A program made the translations under genes and the position numbers. From positions 1 through 21,128 of the forward strand of contig JAHJQJ010000043.1 of the NCBI GenBank assembly GCA_018819325.1: a stretch of DNA of 21,128 bases, written 5' to 3'. Positions within the stretch are counted from its first letter, which is position 1; each line of letters begins with the position of its first letter. Below, one piece after another: positions 20,567 through 21,128 of this stretch. Source of the DNA: Patescibacteria group bacterium (lineage in GTDB: Bacteria > Patescibacteriota > Microgenomatia > UBA1400 > MFAQ01). Below the pieces are notes generated by a model. It saw only the letters and a list, made by a program, of their open reading frames with translations, did not search any database and had not been told where the DNA came from.

Positions 20567-21128
20567 AACCCTTCTTCTCCATCATCGTTCCAAGTCTAAA
20601 CGAAGAATTTACCTTACCACTTCTCTTTAAAAATCTATCAAATCAGACTTTTAAAAACTTTGAAGTTATCTTAGTAGACAGTTACTCAGAAGACAAAACC
20701 ATAAAAAAAGCCGATAAATTTTTAAGCAAACTAAATTTAAAAATTATCAACTCCAATCAACGCAATGTTTCCATTCAAAGAAATCTCGGTGCCAAAACAG
20801 CCAAAGGCAAGTATTTAATTTTCTGCGACGCAGATAACCGTCTACCTTCATATTTCCTAGAGGGTATCAAATACAACTTAAATCGAAAACCAACTCAAAT
20901 TTTTACTTGCTGGTGCCAGGCCGATTCACAAAAAAAAGCCGATAAAGCCATCGCCACCCTCATCAACATTACCATAGAAGCCGCCAATAAACTAAACTAC
21001 CCCGGTGCCCTTGGAGCAATGATCGGCTGTACTCCCAAAGCATTCAAAAAAATTGGTCAATTCAACCCAAATATTACCTTTGCAGAAGATGCAGAATTTA
21101 TAAGAAGAGCTAGTAAAAAAAATATAGA
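20563..21128 (+). CDS. Glycosyltransferase family 2 (GT-A fold), cut by window end
   Basis: The N-terminal 188 residues of a GT2 enzyme. FFSIIVPSLNEEFTLPLLFKNLSNQTFKNFEVILVDSYSEDKT is the nucleotide-binding start. NVSIQRNLGAKTAKGKYLIFCDADNR contains the metal-binding DAD (DxD-type) motif. GCTPKAFKKIGQFNPNITFAEDAEFIRRA carries the ED catalytic-base region. A CWCQAD stretch is unusual but not diagnostic. The ATG overlaps the GT4 stop (ATGA), so the two act in one pathway, presumably building a surface glycan. The C-terminus lies beyond base 21128. Confidence 0.92.
   Translation, partial: MKPFFSIIVPSLNEEFTLPLLFKNLSNQTFKNFEVILVDSYSEDKTIKKADKFLSKLNLKIINSNQRNVSIQRNLGAKTAKGKYLIFCDADNRLPSYFLEGIKYNLNRKPTQIFTCWCQADSQKKADKAIATLINITIEAANKLNYPGALGAMIGCTPKAFKKIGQFNPNITFAEDAEFIRRASKKNI

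Noticed and set aside
1..21128. tRNA, CRISPR, insertion sequence or riboswitch
   Set aside because: No T-arm-like sequence with an acceptor stem, no regularly spaced direct repeats, no transposase ORF, and no leader long enough for a riboswitch.

Overview
The window looks like gene-dense chromosome from an AT-rich bacterium of the Candidate Phyla Radiation (Patescibacteria), most likely a Microgenomates-type lineage. This is an inference from gene content and style: very short intergenic gaps, overlapping convergent gene ends, small uncharacterised proteins, GatCAB, an NH3-dependent NadE, a Pth carrying the GPKxHNG variant, and many starts without a Shine-Dalgarno but with a -10 box 5-12 nt away. 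TGA works as a stop (for example at the end of gatA), so the TGA=Gly code of Gracilibacteria/SR1 is not used. No tRNA, rRNA, CRISPR array, transposase or phage gene was seen.

Layout. 1-114: tail of a plus-strand gene. 107-4556 (minus): an operon of PLP aminotransferase, GNAT acyltransferase, N-acylamino acid racemase (enolase superfamily), M20 deacylase and a 70-aa protein. The GNAT, racemase and deacylase are the trio known elsewhere to convert D- to L-amino acids by N-succinylation. 4617-6758 (minus): a DUF1846-type protein and tyrS. 6782-8817: a 62-aa protein, the GMP synthase ATP-pyrophosphatase subunit, and a divergent class I glutamine amidotransferase. 8826-10211 (plus): a large divergent asparaginase-like protein. 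10203-14147 (minus): nadE-gatC-gatA-gatB. 14226-15380 (plus): an unusual fusion of a circularly permuted GTPase to a MurQ/GKRP-like SIS domain. 15373-16610 (minus): trxA-trxB. 16722-19454 (minus): pth, an MFS permease, a 111-aa protein and a membrane protein. 19472-21128 (plus): two glycosyltransferases (GT4, and GT2 cut by the window end).

Three points stand out. First, the GTPase-SIS fusion and the D-to-L amino acid operon could both serve salvage of peptidoglycan-derived compounds; this is inference. Second, pth carries two palindromic repeats read in frame. One of them has a relative between trxA and the neighbouring membrane-protein gene, resembling the way Rickettsia palindromic elements sit inside genes. 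Third, three genes (aminotransferase, DUF1846, glutamine amidotransferase) are each broken by one single-base indel in a short homopolymer; in each case changing one base restores a full-length family protein. Consensus sequence error is the simplest explanation, but decay or slippage is not excluded.

No gene-free stretch exceeds 300 bases. The longest gap (16611-16721) holds a palindromic repeat.
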